Shown: piece by piece, positions 36,367-49,600 of the stretch
Layout of the letters: every line of letters begins with the position of its first letter
Position numbering within the stretch: position 1 is the first letter of the stretch
Assembly (NCBI GenBank): GCA_022829145.1
Contig: CM040761.1
Span: forward strand, 4,032,768 to 4,096,767
DNA: 64,000 nucleotides
Direction: 5' to 3'
Source of the DNA: Albula goreensis
Lineage: Eukaryota > Chordata > Actinopteri > Albuliformes > Albulidae
Translations under genes and position numbers: made by a program
Notes under the pieces: generated by a model
The model's input: the letters and a program-made list of their open reading frames with translations, nothing else
What the model was told of the DNA's origin: nothing
Database searches by the model: none

Positions 36367-37236
36367 GTAAGAACTCAAAATCTGTTTCTCCAGCTTATTC
36401 TAAAAGGATGGGGAACTCAAGGAGGCAAGTCGACCGAGGCAGACCTGCGCAAAGGTCGTGCTCAAGTTTGGAGAGGATGTGTCGTCTTTTTTGGGAGAGG
36501 TTCAAGAAATTGGTGTTGAGAAAAATTCAGAAACTGGTTTGGAAATATACACAGCCGTTCTGGTGTCCCTTTCTGGGCCTTCCTTTTTCTTGAGTATGCA
36601 TCACTATGTGGCAACCTTTAAAAACGTTATGCCTCTCAGCCATATCTTTTTGTTATGAACTAATCATTACTTGGTCTGTAACAGCAGCTAAGATGTTCAG
36701 GTGCAGAGAATTTTCTAAACTCTGTACACGGTTACCTAAAACTCCCACACTGTGCATATCAACACTGTGGACCAAGTGAGTTTTGAGTCACTGGAAAATA
36801 ATTTGTGTGATTATCGCACTTGGCCTTTGGTTATTCTAACTCAGCCGTTGTACGTTCTGTTGGTCAGTGTCCGTTTTTTCACTTAGCTGTGGTGTGTCAT
36901 ACTCGGCTGCTTTTCCTTTTGCTTTAAAGACGAAGAAAGTTTATGTTGTGACGGTTGAAAGTGTTGCGGAACTATGCGCTAGTGGCACAGAAAGCTGCAT
37001 TAATTTACAAACCATGAAACAAGGAGTTAAAGGATACGTTTGTGATTGATTCAACTGAATAGATGAACTAGAATGTTTTTCTTCATTATTTATGTACATA
37101 TTAAAACAATATTTCTGTTGCTAAATACCTAGTAATTTTGTGTTATTTGGATGTTTTATATGGAAATTGTTATGACCTTTAGTCTCATCTAATGCTGTTC
37201 ACAGAATTCATTGGAAACAGATGCAAGCGTACTGTC

Positions 37237-37238
<2 letters not shown>

Positions 37239-37291
<53 letters not shown>
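37239..37291. repeat. (TG)n microsatellite
   Basis: About 26 uninterrupted TG units; such tracts can adopt Z-DNA. Confidence 0.98.
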
Positions 37292-37292
<1 letters not shown>

Positions 37293-39120
37293 GAAATACA
37301 CTTAGCATTTAGACTCTTTCCATTTTATTTCCTGCACTGGAAATCATTTTGTGATTTCAGTGTGACTATTTCTTTTCAAAATACCACACTACTACCAGTC
37401 AAAGCCAGAGGATGGGAGACATAGCTATTGGATAATATTTACTCTCCAAGGCTGTGAAGTCCTTCCTGGTTTATCGAATCCTTTGGAGATGGCTACCTAG
37501 CAATAACCATCTTGCTGGGCACAGTGTTTGTTACGGCTTGCAATGTGCAGGGTATAATATTTAAAATCCATATAGTTTTCGAATATTAATTTAATATGAA
37601 AATATTACATATAAATTTCCTTCTGTTATAATAATGGTTGCTTAACTTTCCTTGTATGGTTTATACCTGTGTACATGCAAAAACCTAGGCCTCCACCATT
37701 TTTATTTATATACAAATATATTTACATAGCAAGCATTTAGTATTTTGTGTCAGAGTGCAGTTACTTCATGTTCACCTTTCCCTGACTTAAAAGAAAATGG
37801 TGGAGACATAAGACTGCCGAAAACAACTGCCTAGGTGCTACTGACTCCACTTTTGGAGTCACTATTGTTGACAGCTATCCCACTTGTAATAGACTTCCTG
37901 AACTTTAGTTTACCAGGAAGATTTGACCAAAATGATTCCATTTCATGTGAATACATTATGTTTAAAGGATGGCAGAGTTTGATTTAATTTGACAAGAATT
38001 TGAAGTCCACAAGAATAGGAATACCGTTTCTGGACTCTTAAGGGACAAACATTGTACCAACATTGGCATGTATGAGTTTGAGGTTACAGTTTGCCTGCCT
38101 CCTCAGACAGTAGACTCATCTGTTTAGTTACCACTATACCACTATCTACAGGACCCTATAGACTGACCCTACATGACCCTTTGAAAAAAAAAAATGCATA
38201 TCTCAAAGGGTTTTTATCCTGAACCAGAAGTCTAAATGAATGAACAAAGGGTGGTAACAATGCTAAAATTAGGATGGTGGGGGATGGCGCAGATAATTTT
38301 TCTGAAAGGGCAATCCAACGCACCTTTTGCATGTGCAGAGGTTGGTTTAAGAAGATTTCCTGTAGGTGTGGTCAGGGGTTGGTTTCATTACGGCAAGTAA
38401 ATCAGTTGCTCTTTCCTCCCCTTTAAGGCTGTGTGTTAAAGGCATGGAACAACATACGACTGGTGTTGTTATATGAGGTTTTGACACATTTTTAACCTGC
38501 ATCTGTGGTTTAAGAAACAAGCAAGCACCTACCCAACTGGGTTGAAAATATATTCATTTGACCCACAAATCTGGCAGGTTAGATTTACAAATCCTGCCAC
38601 TCAAGATTTTTTAATCAGCCATTTTTAGTGTGTACTACACAGGTTGGCATCTCTATAAAATTCAAAAACAGCTGTATACCTTCCTGTTTATCAGCCTTAA
38701 CATAAATAAAAAATGGTAATCTTAGTCATTGTAATTTTTAGTCACGGTAAATTCTTAAATGGTTTGAAATGTGAATTCAGTAAATAACTACAACTAACCT
38801 GTCAACCTCCCTGTTCCTAGCCAGCTTATGTCCAGTTTTAGCGTGCACGAATAAAACTGTCACACTCATAGATGACCAACTACTACAATTTACTACACTG
38901 TACTACATTGATTGATTTCCTTATGTAACAGAGGTTGATATCCACCAGTGGGTACTTGCAAGTGATACTCACAGGTGTAGTGCTAATAAAAGGTGGGTAA
39001 ACTATGGTCAAGGTCAGTGGTTTTAGCTTTGTAGTCTGTTGACCAGGGTATATACTTGTGCAGGGGTATGACTGCACACAGTGGACCCCAGACAGAATGT
39101 TAGGCTGACTCTAGAATGGT

Positions 39121-39210
39121 GAAATTTGTTGAAAGATGATTGGGTATTGTGAACTTTGCTTAAAGATGATTGGGTATTGTGAACTTTGCTGAAAGATGAT
39201 TGGGTATTGC
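39121..39210. repeat. Tandem repeat, 3 copies of 30 bp
   Basis: Copies at 39121-39150, 39151-39180 and 39181-39210, each ending AAAGATGATTGGGTATTG plus T, T or C. Copies 2 and 3 differ at two bases; copy 1 differs at a few more in its first ten bases. Confidence 0.95.
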
Positions 39211-40189
39211 TGGGGAAGAACAGTATATGTAGCATGGTGATCAACACAAAACAATTCAGTTTGTAATAAATTCACACTAGCTGTTTTTTTTGCCATTTCA
39301 TTGTCTAATTTTAGTAATACTTTTGTAAAAACAATTAATATTATGTATTCTTTATCTGTTTGTTACCAGCTGCCACTACACATGATTTTGAGGTGTGAGT
39401 CTATGTTAGTAAACAGGAAATATGCCTCTGGTTTGGTTGCTGGTACCTCTGGTTGGTACTTTGGTTGGCTTCCCTGGCACAAACTGGCACACAGGACACC
39501 AAACTGTGAAAGGAATCAAAATCTTTTCTGCCTCACTCAGTGCTCTGTAGAGTGCTCTGTAACACCTCTGAAATCTTAGTATAATATAATGAAGGCTTTC
39601 ATACATAAAAAAGCAAAATCGTTATCAACAATGCAAACATGATATTTGTATAAATTTGATCCCTTACCTCCCTTATGGCCATAAAAGGTGTTTGCTGCGA
39701 TTCCCGCCATTTTGAAAAGACAGAACATCTGCTGTGTTGGCCACACCCCCATTTGTCTGACATCACTAGAAAGCCCAAGATGTATTCTTCACAGTACATT
39801 AGGACTCAGATAGGCTACATGCATGGTGTTTAAAACAGAGGCCTCAATGCCATATCTGCCACAGAGGACAAAAATGTCTCAGGAGGATATAAAACCTATG
39901 CATAAAGTACTTTACATAAACAGGACCCAGACAAATATAATGGAACTCACTCAGGAAAGAGGAAGAGGCTGCAAGTTGAAGTTCACAAACAGGGATAACT
40001 AGACACGTGAAAGAATGAAGGTTTAAACCCACAAGCCTCAAAAATGACAGGAAACCGCTGGTAACCAATACCAATGCACAACAATACATAAACACAAGAC
40101 CAGGACCTCTGAGCTGCAGAGGTATGGCCTGATTCGTCTTTTACTGTTAGCCCTATATCTTAAATATCGTTAAATATGATGGATATTGA

Positions 40190-41760
40190 ATATGTTGGTG
40201 GATCTTTGTGTTGGGCTCTGCAAATACATTAGCTGATGCTTACATCCGAACGCGTCTTCAGTGATGTTCCTGGATTCATCGGGGTGTTTCGGGTCTTTCA
40301 ATATCATACACCCTTATTGAGGTGACCCAGCGGGGGTTGATTAGACCCCAGCTTGTGTCCAGATGGCTAACTAGCTACCTTTACCCCATGGCTCTCCTCT
40401 CTTGAGCCATAACCTTGAGGCTATCTCTGCTGCTTTGGTTGTGTTGCGGATGGCTCTTCTCTTTCTCTCTCCATCAATGCCCAGCTGGCCGAAGGCTCTC
40501 GTCAGGGAACAGGCTGCGAAGCCCCAGTAGGCGACCTCCACTGGGAGACATCTTGCCCTCCATCCAACTTGCTGGCAGTTGCTAACTAGTCCCGCATACT
40601 TGTTGAACTTCGTCTCAAAGGCTTCTTCCGAGCAGTCTTCCCAGGGGACCGATACCTCCAGCAGCACTGCTTGTTTGGTGGAATCAGACAAGAGGATGAT
40701 GTCTGGTCTCAGGCTGGTGATGGAAGTGTGGTTGGGGAACTTAAGTTGTTGCTCAAGGTCCACCAACAGCTGCCATTCCCTTGCAGAGGCCAGGATGCCT
40801 GCAGATTTTCTAGGGGCAGGTTTTGGCTGCTTCCCAGCCTTGACAAAGATTATCACCAACATGGAGGGGTGAGAGCGCTTAGCCTGATGCCTTAGCTGAT
40901 GGCGTCAGTGGTAACCCTCAGGACCTGGTCGTACCTCCATCGGTACAACCCCTCTCCAAGTGCCTTTGGGCAGCAGCCAAGAATGTGCTCTCAGGTTCCT
41001 CGCTCCCTGTCGTTTCATTCCTACCACCTTGCAAGACCTCCCCCTCCTCGAATGCTGCTCTCACCTCCTCCTGAACTAGATGGCACCTCTCCTTTCCACT
41101 GGTGGTGTTGATATGGGGAGTTGGGAAGGATCCAAGTCCAGCTCGGCCTCTTGTCACCACTCCTACCAGCCTCTTGCGACGCAGCCTGGACTCTGCTAGC
41201 AGCACTGCTTGCTGTGCCCTCCACTTCCTGCCCGTCCTCTCTTCATTTACGGTTCTGGCTACCTTCGGATCACCGCAGTCCCTGCACTACAGCACTTCTC
41301 TGGCTCTCTTCACCTTGAACTCTTCCTCCAAGGCTTCTAGCGGAAGTTGCATCTTGTTGTGGTGTCCATTCAGTGCGATGCTGCTCAGACTCTTAGGCAG
41401 ACCCAGCCATCTCCTGAGGTGGTTTCTGACTTTTCTCTCCAAGTTCTCAACCGTTGAGATTGTAACTTCTTACATGAGGAGGGGCCACAGGATTCTGGGA
41501 AGAATTCCATGCTGGTATACCCATGCCTTAAATTTCCCCAGGTTGCCCAGACTTGCCCACTGCTCTCAGCCGGTCATCCAACTCGGTGCAGGTTGCCTGG
41601 ATAGACGTTGCATCCCTCAGCATGCTGTCACAAACCTTACCCAGGCTCTTAACAGGTTTTTAGCTTCAGGCCACGTCCCTACAGAATCCACCAACAGCCC
41701 GGGACTGATTCCGCAGTGATTGTTAGGTCATCCATGAAGGCCCCGATGGGAGTCTTATGT
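40190..41760 (-). mobile_element. LINE 3' fragment: reverse transcriptase end, zinc-knuckle region and nuclease-like domain
   Basis: Minus-strand translation gives, in order: PIGAFMDDLTITAESVPGC (RT box FMDD at 41727-41738), KAWVYQHGILPRILWPLL, stop, NHLRRWLGLPKSLSSIAL, AESRLRRKRLVGVV, EHILGCCPKALGEGLYRWRY, then a long open stretch (40862-40371) with LRPDIILLSDSTKQAVLLEV and PWEDCSEEAFETK. The RPD...E block suggests a restriction-like nuclease fold. Stops and frameshifts show it is dead. 5' truncated, as is usual for LINEs; the 3' UTR continues to about 40190. Confidence 0.82.
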
Positions 41761-41764
41761 AAGT

Positions 41765-42140
41765 TCTGGGATCCAACGATTATTCCGCATGGTAGAATCG
41801 CTGATAGGGAATACAAAGCCGTTTTGCGTAACCAGGTGTACCCTGTGGTGCAAATATTGTTTCCTCATTATGTCCCCACATACCAAAGTGATAGCATTTC
41901 CATATAAACAGCTGAATGTATTAAACAGTATTCTTTATGGATGGCCTCCACAATCACCAGACCTAAACATCATTTAACCTTTTCGGTTACGAAACGTAGA
42001 GCAGATCTCCACATCCAACAAACATCAGAGGCTCTCCTTCTTGAAACACGGTCCAATATCCCAATACAAACAGTTACAAACACGAACAACGGCATTTCAA
42101 GAGAGATTCCAGTTTTCTGAGGGCAAAAGCAGCCAAAATG
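41765..42140 (+). mobile_element. Mariner/Tc1-type transposase relic
   Basis: Frame pieces EYKAVLRNQVYPVVQILFPH (ends about 41870) and, one frame over, GWPPQSPDLNII (ends 41977) match the DD34E/D transposase C-terminal half. A weaker continuation reaches about 42140. Frameshifted and truncated. It joins head to head with the LINE fragment, so one probably inserted in or next to the other. Confidence 0.7.
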
Positions 42141-43537
42141 TGAGTTTGTGTTTGTAGTTTATATTTACGCTAACATATCAGTTTCATTATCAAATTGGAA
42201 TGAACTACACTTTGTGAAAGTGTTCTTCCTGTGTTACTGATTTTCTTGGTCATTGTTTGCATGCCATTAAGAAAGAGCGTAACAGTCATTTCCTGTTAGT
42301 GGAACTGATGCTTCTGATACAGCTGGCAAGAACACAAAGGCCACTGATTATGGTATATATTACAAAGGTGGATACTGGAGCCTGGCCAATATATCTGCTG
42401 ATAAAGATTAAAAATTTCCCTTATACTGTGACAATGAAATACACTGATGGCAGGTTTTTTTGGCATTTGACTAAGAAATGTAATTGATTTTAAACAAGGT
42501 AACATAATATGATTTGATGACAGTTGTACATGTTTAAGTACAAAGAACTCATTTTTTCAGACAAAATGTATTCAAAGAACCTTTCTGCATAATTTGTCCT
42601 GTATATCTCAGAGTATGCTCTGATAAATCCATGCCGGAGTTATTGTTTACTGTTTTTATTTTGATTTATGATGTTTTAATAACATTTGTATGGATTGCAT
42701 TTGTCTTTTCTCTATGACATCGAATGGCTTATTTGCATTTCAGTGCACAAAAAGTATATGCAATTTTCACAGTAAATCAAAAACTATTTGATAAAATTGA
42801 AAGAGAAATAGAAAAGAATACTTTTATTTTTCAGAGATGCAACTTCAGGTTAGTGTTATATAAGATAAAATATGTATGTAATAAGTTGATGATACTGGAA
42901 AATTCTGTGTCACATCATTGACACCAACACCGATATTCCCGTAAGAGGCCAATATCGGCCAATGACACAGTTGCTTGCATATATCCATTGGGCCCTAGAA
43001 TGTACCCTGTTTTCAGTCTGGAAATAATTACACATCTGTTTGTATGTAATAGATGAGTAAGTGACATGGCTGTGCAGATAAGCTCTTTGTCAACATGGTT
43101 AGCCATATGAATAGCATTCTCTTTTGTTTCTGGTGGCTTTCCACAGTGTATTTGTACCCTAAAAGTCTTGTGTAGTGAGAACAGGTCTTCTGTTTTGAAA
43201 ATGATCCTTCTCTGCCTGAACCTGTAACTAGTTTCAGTCTCTTTGACTGAAGACTTCTCTCTGGTTCTGGTTACTTATGCGTCCACATGATTAATTTGGA
43301 ACAAACTACAGTTCCTTATTGAGAGCTCATGGTTGTTCTTTCTGGGGTGCCATATTGCTTTTGGTTGAGATCCTCTTTGAACGAAATGGGGCACTACCGC
43401 AGGTGTCCTAAATTTCTCATGGATTCTAGTTCGCGTTCCTGTGCAGGGTGGAAAGAGTGGAAAGAGCATGAAAACTGAAGTCTTAAAGGTTTCTTAAGCT
43501 GACGGTCTCACAATTATTCGTTCGGATACAGTGACAG

Positions 43538-43900
43538 CTGGTGAGCTCGAAACAGGGGAGGAACAAACTTTACCTTTAAACCTATCATTACTTTCATCCT
43601 GTTCCCATATATCCTCTTTGATTAACCATGAACCAAATTATTTGCAGAGTAATCAACACCAGCTGATGTAAATAGTGTAAACAGTTACCAATTTCATTTT
43701 GTAATAGAATTATTGCTCTTTGCAAACTACCATTATGTTTGTTATATCAATGGATGCTTTTACTTTATTTACATCAATTGTTGATGACTGCTCAGTATAT
43801 TACTTGTTTTATTGTTAATCAAGGAGGATAAATGGGAACAGGTTGGACATAATGATACATATAAAGGTAAAGTTTGTTCCTCCCGTTTTGAGTTCACCAG
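43538..43900. mobile_element. MITE-like element with terminal inverted repeats of about 90 bp
   Basis: The left arm CTGGTGAGCTCGAAAC..GGAGGAACAAACTTTACC reappears inverted at the right as GGTAAAGTTTGTTCCTCC..GTTTTGAGTTCACCAG. Pairing continues to about 43626 and from about 43816 (for example CCTGTTCCCAT / ATGGGAACAGG). The centre is AT-rich with no ORF. Family not identified. Confidence 0.75.
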
Positions 43901-44678
43901 TCGCCAATGTTCAGATAGTAGTCAATTAGTATAGGTTTATGATTTCCAGTTTTTAACATCCTCAGTTTGAGGCCGAATTAGATAGAGGAGTCTTTAAATT
44001 TATCATTTTAAAGGCATAAAATGTAGTAATTGTAGAAAAGCCACTGAATATTTCTTCACTGTGACAATGACATTTCTGAAATAGGTTGCTAAATTTGTGT
44101 ATGCTGCTGTTGCAGTACTTCACATAACTTTGTGTGTGATAAGACGAGAGGCTAAAAACCACTGTCAGTTTGACAGAAGTGCACTTACCAAACATTACAC
44201 CACACCTCTGCAAATTACCAGAAAAAAATGAACCGAAAGAACAGCCACCTGTCGTGTAGTTGGTACAGAAGGCCTTGAGCAGCATTTTTCATTTAAAAAG
44301 GGACCTTTTTCTTCAAAGTTTTGCACCTAAAGGAAGGTGGTACCACTGCAAATCAGTGATGTCGAAAGTAACAGGAAGCAGATGTCAAGAAAAAATTCGA
44401 ATTGCGCCACTCAAAACATAAAAGCGTTGCCACGTAAAGAAGCTCCAATTTCATTTTCAAAACACGGATCCATAAGCTGTATGTGTTTACATAAGCTTGT
44501 ACATTTTCTGTAACAGGTTAATGAAGGCGTGGAAGCAAATACTTATTCATTTTTAATGTATTGTTATTTTTTTGGATGAGCATTATATTTTAAATTTTTT
44601 TATGTTGGCTGAAATTAATGTGATGAAAATGGTAATTTAACTCAATTTTGGGCAAATTAAGAGACTCATTTGTTGGCT

Positions 44679-44970
44679 CACTCCAAAAATATATCTTTAC
44701 AAGCCAAACAAGCTTAAAAATAGACAATAGATTGTATTATTCTTGTTTTGAGATAAATTGACTGGCCTAGCATTGTGTTTATAAGACTATTCAGCTTGCT
44801 TTGAGAAAAATATGTCTTGTATTTATGTAAAATTATCTCAATCCATTGGCAGACAGATTCAAGGCAGATTTTTCTCAAAGCTAGCTGAATTTATGTCAAA
44901 ACAATAAAAATAAGATCTATTGTCAATTTTCAAGAGTTTTGGGCTTGTCAAGATCTTATTTTTTGCAGTG
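44679..44970. mobile_element. MITE-like inverted-repeat element, about 290 bp
   Basis: Ends CACTCCAAAAATATATC and GATCTTATTTTTTGCAGTG are inverse to each other. Internal pairs include ACAATAGATTGTA / GATCTATTGTC and GCTTGCTTTGAGAAAAAT / ATTTTTCTCAAAGCTAGC. The CACTGCAAAAAA-type end is seen in hAT-like fish MITEs, but no clean 8-bp duplication is visible (TGTTGGCT against CTGTTTGGCT nearby). Confidence 0.65.
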
Positions 44971-46523
44971 CTGTTTGGCTTCACATGGTTGTTTCTGGTT
45001 TCATCTGATTGTTTTTAAATATTGCACTGGGTTTCGTGAAATTGCACGCCATATCCAAAGTCTGGAGATGATATTCGACATCTTTCTGTGATTTACACAG
45101 GTATCAACAGAGCAACTTAACCTTCGGATAGCGAATATGACTGAGGGTTCCAAATTGGATAAAAATGGGAAAAGCATAAAAAACAAGTCATAAAACTTGT
45201 TCACTTTTTATGGTTATTACTGTAATATGCCAGGCTTGTGACATGTAACTATTACAAAAGAATAAACAAACTGCTTTTAAATGCTTTTATGCAAAAAGTT
45301 TCTAGAAACTATATCAATCCATCCCATAATGTTCTCCAGTCTTCCCTATGGGGATGATATTGCTTTTCTACGGTGAGATTCCAAGTTTACAACGAAATCC
45401 ACAGCCTGTGTCAATCCCAACGTGACCCAGATCTCCCATGTTATAAACTTCCTCTCCGACGCTGCAATGCGGGTGTTGATGCAAAAGAAAGACAAACAAA
45501 CACTATGTTCAATCAGCGATTCCTCTATTTCCTTGCCGTCAGAGACTGCTCTCACTTCTCTGTGCGCGAAAAAGGTATCCTAGAAAGCAAATTCAGGCTT
45601 CAGGGTTCGAATGCAGCTGTAAACTGGATAATTACATAAAGGATGTGATGCCTTTTATAGCTTCATGTCTAAGTACCTTCATGCTCCTTGACACCCGTAT
45701 CAATTATTAAAGCAGTATTAATACAGCACATTAATTATATTGAAATAGTAGCATAACAATATAATTAATTAAATATATCAGCTACAAGCACCCTGTTTCA
45801 GTGAAGCATGTAGCATGAGTTTATATATAAATATTTAATCAGCCTACAAATCAACATTTGAGCGGTTGATGTAGCAGGAGAAAGGAACGTGGTACTTTAT
45901 ACGACATCTTTTTTAGTTACTTCAGTCTACTCTCAATAAGTATTCAGAGGTAAAAATCAACATAAAGGGTTTTTTATTTATGTAAATCATCATATAGCTT
46001 GTTTTGCATAATCTGCATATGTTATTTATACTTCTGTCGTGTACATAAATGTTTAGATAGGCTGTGTATTTTTACACACTGTACAACTTTAGTTGAAATT
46101 TTTACTACCCCCTGGTGGTGAGTTGCAGTAAAAACATAAAAAGAAGACTGCAAAATGTTTAGACTGCATAAGATACATAACTCAACCCCATTTATGCTCG
46201 TCCACATATTCCAGTTGATATGAATCACACAATTTAAATTATGACTACCAATCATATAAAAATACATGTAAATCATATTCAAAGCCTTTTTGTTGTCAAG
46301 ATTAATTGGAAGCTTCTCCAAAACCTCTGCTTGAGCAGTTTGCTAAATTTTAAAGAAGTGGGTGTTTATATTAATGACTCAATTAATATCTATTTCCCTC
46401 AAGCTACATCCTGCCATGTCTTCTGCAGTCATGAATTCTCACAAGCTCTACAAAAAGGTACAGAATGATCTTAAGTGTTAATAAATTAGATACTTGAAGT
46501 TTTGTCTTTTCTCCTCTGAACAG

Positions 46524-46691
46524 AAGAAAGCAAAGATGCAGAGCTATACTAAGCACAACCCGGTGGGAGGTTCTGCCCTCCAGGGTCCCGGCCCGGTCCA
46601 ATTGAGGATTAAGACTAACGCCAGCCCCGGGGAACGCCTCAGTCAGACCAAATCCATGGTGATACCGGACCCTGGACAGCCCCAGAAACCT
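46524..46691 (+). CDS. ARHGAP15: ARHGAP15 first coding exon
   Basis: Acceptor CTCCTCTGAACAG, then 12 nt of 5' UTR, then ATG at 46536 (context AAAGATGC). Donor CCT|GTGAGT. Translation begins MQSYTKHNPVGG and ends PGQPQKP. The upstream in-frame ATG at 46494 lies before the acceptor, so it is intronic and rejected as the start. One or more 5' non-coding exons are expected upstream. Confidence 0.92.
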
Positions 46692-49600
46692 GTGAGTATC
46701 ATGTTCTAAGCTATTGGATTTGACATCAGAGCCAAATAATAAGAGCAATTGGACTGGTGCCGCTCTATGTGAGTTGTTTTCATGCTGCAAGGTTGTGCGG
46801 ACCAGAGCTTTCCCTGCATCAGTGTCTCATACCCACAGTGATAAAGCATCCATACTATAATTTTGGGGGGCAGCCTGTAGTCTAGTGGCTAAGGTACAAG
46901 ACTGGGAGCCCTGAGGTCGGTAGCCCAAGCCACAGCAATAACACCTTTGCTGTTGGGCCCCTGAGCATGGCCCCCAACCCCATGCTGCTTCCAGGGGGGA
47001 CTGGCCCCTGGATAGAATCATCAACTGTAAATCACTTTGAATAAAAGCATCAGCTAAATGACTGTAATATAATTTCATGTTTTTTTTGTGACAATAAACA
47101 TTGATAATGGTAATATTCAAACAAATATATTTAATAAGACACCCTGAGTGTACGAGTAACAGAAATTGTTAATATGCATTTCATTTAACTAAAAAATGTT
47201 ATGTAACACTCGATGTTTAAATAAGTAATAATACCTTTAGACCCAGTAACTGGTTATGCAACATTTAGCGGCAACCAGTTGCTTCCTGTGGTGACTTGTC
47301 AGTCTGAAACGGGTAGTGTGGAAGACCTTTGACCAGCTGGCCCACGCAGGGCTGATTTCTGTGTATGTATTTTCGAGCATAAACCACTCATTCAAGGCTC
47401 GGCCAAAACGTCTCAGGAGGGTCTAAGGCTGGAAGTGACAAGGCCATTGCAAAACTTTAGATATGTTTCTCTTAAACCTCCCAAGGGTGGAATGATGTAC
47501 TACGATAGTCTGATGGTATGGCTCCAATACAAGCTGATTGTAGTCCTAATAATTAAGCTTGTCCTGAATTATCCTAAATATTAATTTAGCTTAATTATTC
47601 AGGTGTCCAGTAAATTGTCCAAAACCCACAAAAATATATGACCAAATTTAATGTAAAAAAAAACTAAAAATTCAGAAAATCTGAGAGGAGAAAAACATTT
47701 TCACGACAATGTAAATGATCGATTTATGAAGAGTAGCTGAAGAAGTAAATGCAGTTAGTCAAAAGAGGCACCTGGGAAACACTGCAGTTAATGTCATGAG
47801 CATAATAATATACAAAAGTATGTATACACACTCTGAAAATAAGGTTCCCCTACACTGAGATGGGAAGTATGCATTCAGAATGTGGAAGCTGATCTCGCAG
47901 ACATTACAGGCACTCAGTATTCAAAAACCACATCTGTAGACATGAAAAACTGAGGTGGATGAAGAGAAAACAAAACAGGTAGCTTATCGTTTGAAGTCCG
48001 TCTTTTGTAAAATTTATAGATCTTATTTAGTGTTACCCAGTGTGTTATAACCATTGTCCATAGGCTCAGTGAGGATGTGGTTAATTGTTTGATGTATCAA
48101 ACATTTGAGAACCAAGAAAGTAACAATACAGATACAAGATAGATACAGGAAACTAAAGCAAATCAAGCATCACAGTTTGTCAAAAGGTTATATAAAACAG
48201 TATCATACTTTAGATAACAGATGTAAGAGGATGGAGTGTAATCTGTTTAAAGTGTAGGTTGCACAGTATTTTCTCGTAAAATGTAACCCAGAAAAGGGAT
48301 CAGAATGCTGGGAAAAAACATAAAACTAAACAAACATGCTGTACTATATAATGTCTAATTGAGCAGAATGGTAATGTTTTACATAGGCCATTGTGTTGGA
48401 ATAAAAACTGATCTCTGAGTACATTTGAAAATATTCATAACACTGTTGCACTCTGTATGTTCCGAGTGTTTAGGTAATCTCAGAATTTCAGAGTTTTTTT
48501 CGTCATTGTAGATCTGCTTGTAGTTTATTGTCTTTATTTAGGGAAGCAGAATTAAATCAGTCATGGTTGTCTGGCATTTGGTGAACACCATTTACATGAA
48601 TTGATTGCAATTAATATGACTTTCCAAGCTGTTTTATTTCATAAGGTGATTAGTTTTAGCTGCTAGAAAGCAAGGAACATTTGGCTGGTACATTTTATTC
48701 TGTCTGGGTTATTCCCAGTGGAAATGAAATCCAAGGTAAAACGGATATTGGTGAAATAGAAAATGTCATTAACAACCTTTCAATCTGTCACACCATATTT
48801 TTTGGGAAATTTGTTCAGAATGATCCACGCATAATCTCAATGATCTTATTATTTTCTGGGCCATGTCAAATTCACAAGCTGGTGTGACAGGAATGCTTGT
48901 TTTGCTTTAAATGAGAGCATTCTGTGAGAATTGTGTTGGAATTCCACAATTTAATCATTAATACCCATTGTGAATATGTAGAATATTAACTAAAAGGCTT
49001 CAACAATAAATATATGGCAATAAAAATGGTAAAAATACAGAACTTTGTATCCTTATACAATTAGAAATCACGTGAGTGATACCACTCAAATTTATATTTA
49101 AAATTAAAACGTTCAAAGTCCTTCTGCTGTCAAACAGGCAATGCGTATTTTCACTCTGTAGTCCGCCAGCTGAGCACAGTCATTCTGAGGGCGTACTATC
49201 AGATGTGGCCAATTGGGTGTGTCTCTCCACCCGTGAGTGACTTGGCTAGACACACCACTTACAAGAACACAATCCAGTCGCTTGATTTTTGATTTCGATT
49301 TATTCTTATTTTTTCACACTTGAAGATTACTATTATTGTTATTATTATTATTATTATAGTTTGATACTTGGAGTGACTTAATGCCATGGTCCAACTCTAA
49401 GCTAATGAGCTCTGTGCTATTCTGCAAATTTTCATTTGTTCAGTAAGCACACCAATACAGGGCACTGGCAAGACCAGTATTTATTATGCATTTCGTTATT
49501 GTAGGCATTGAGTGATCCTTCTGTTATGTCGCACGCCCCTGTATATTACAGCTCCTTCCTCCCAATTAACACCTCTGCTAATATGGGCCGGCCCACTGGA

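Larger units (their letters stand above)
34242..40189. other. KYNU-ARHGAP15 intergenic region
   Basis: AT-rich, no coding exon recognised. It contains the possible ARHGAP15 first exon near 36286-36366, the (TG)n tract and the 30-bp tandem repeat. Confidence 0.6.

Noticed and set aside
41102-41719. 205-codon plus-strand frame
   Set aside because: It is the shadow of the minus-strand LINE reverse transcriptase, whose protein match is clear in the opposite direction.
46494-46535. Longer ARHGAP15 start at 46494
   Set aside because: This segment precedes the acceptor ending at 46523 and is intronic; the human protein also starts at the MQ aligned with 46536.
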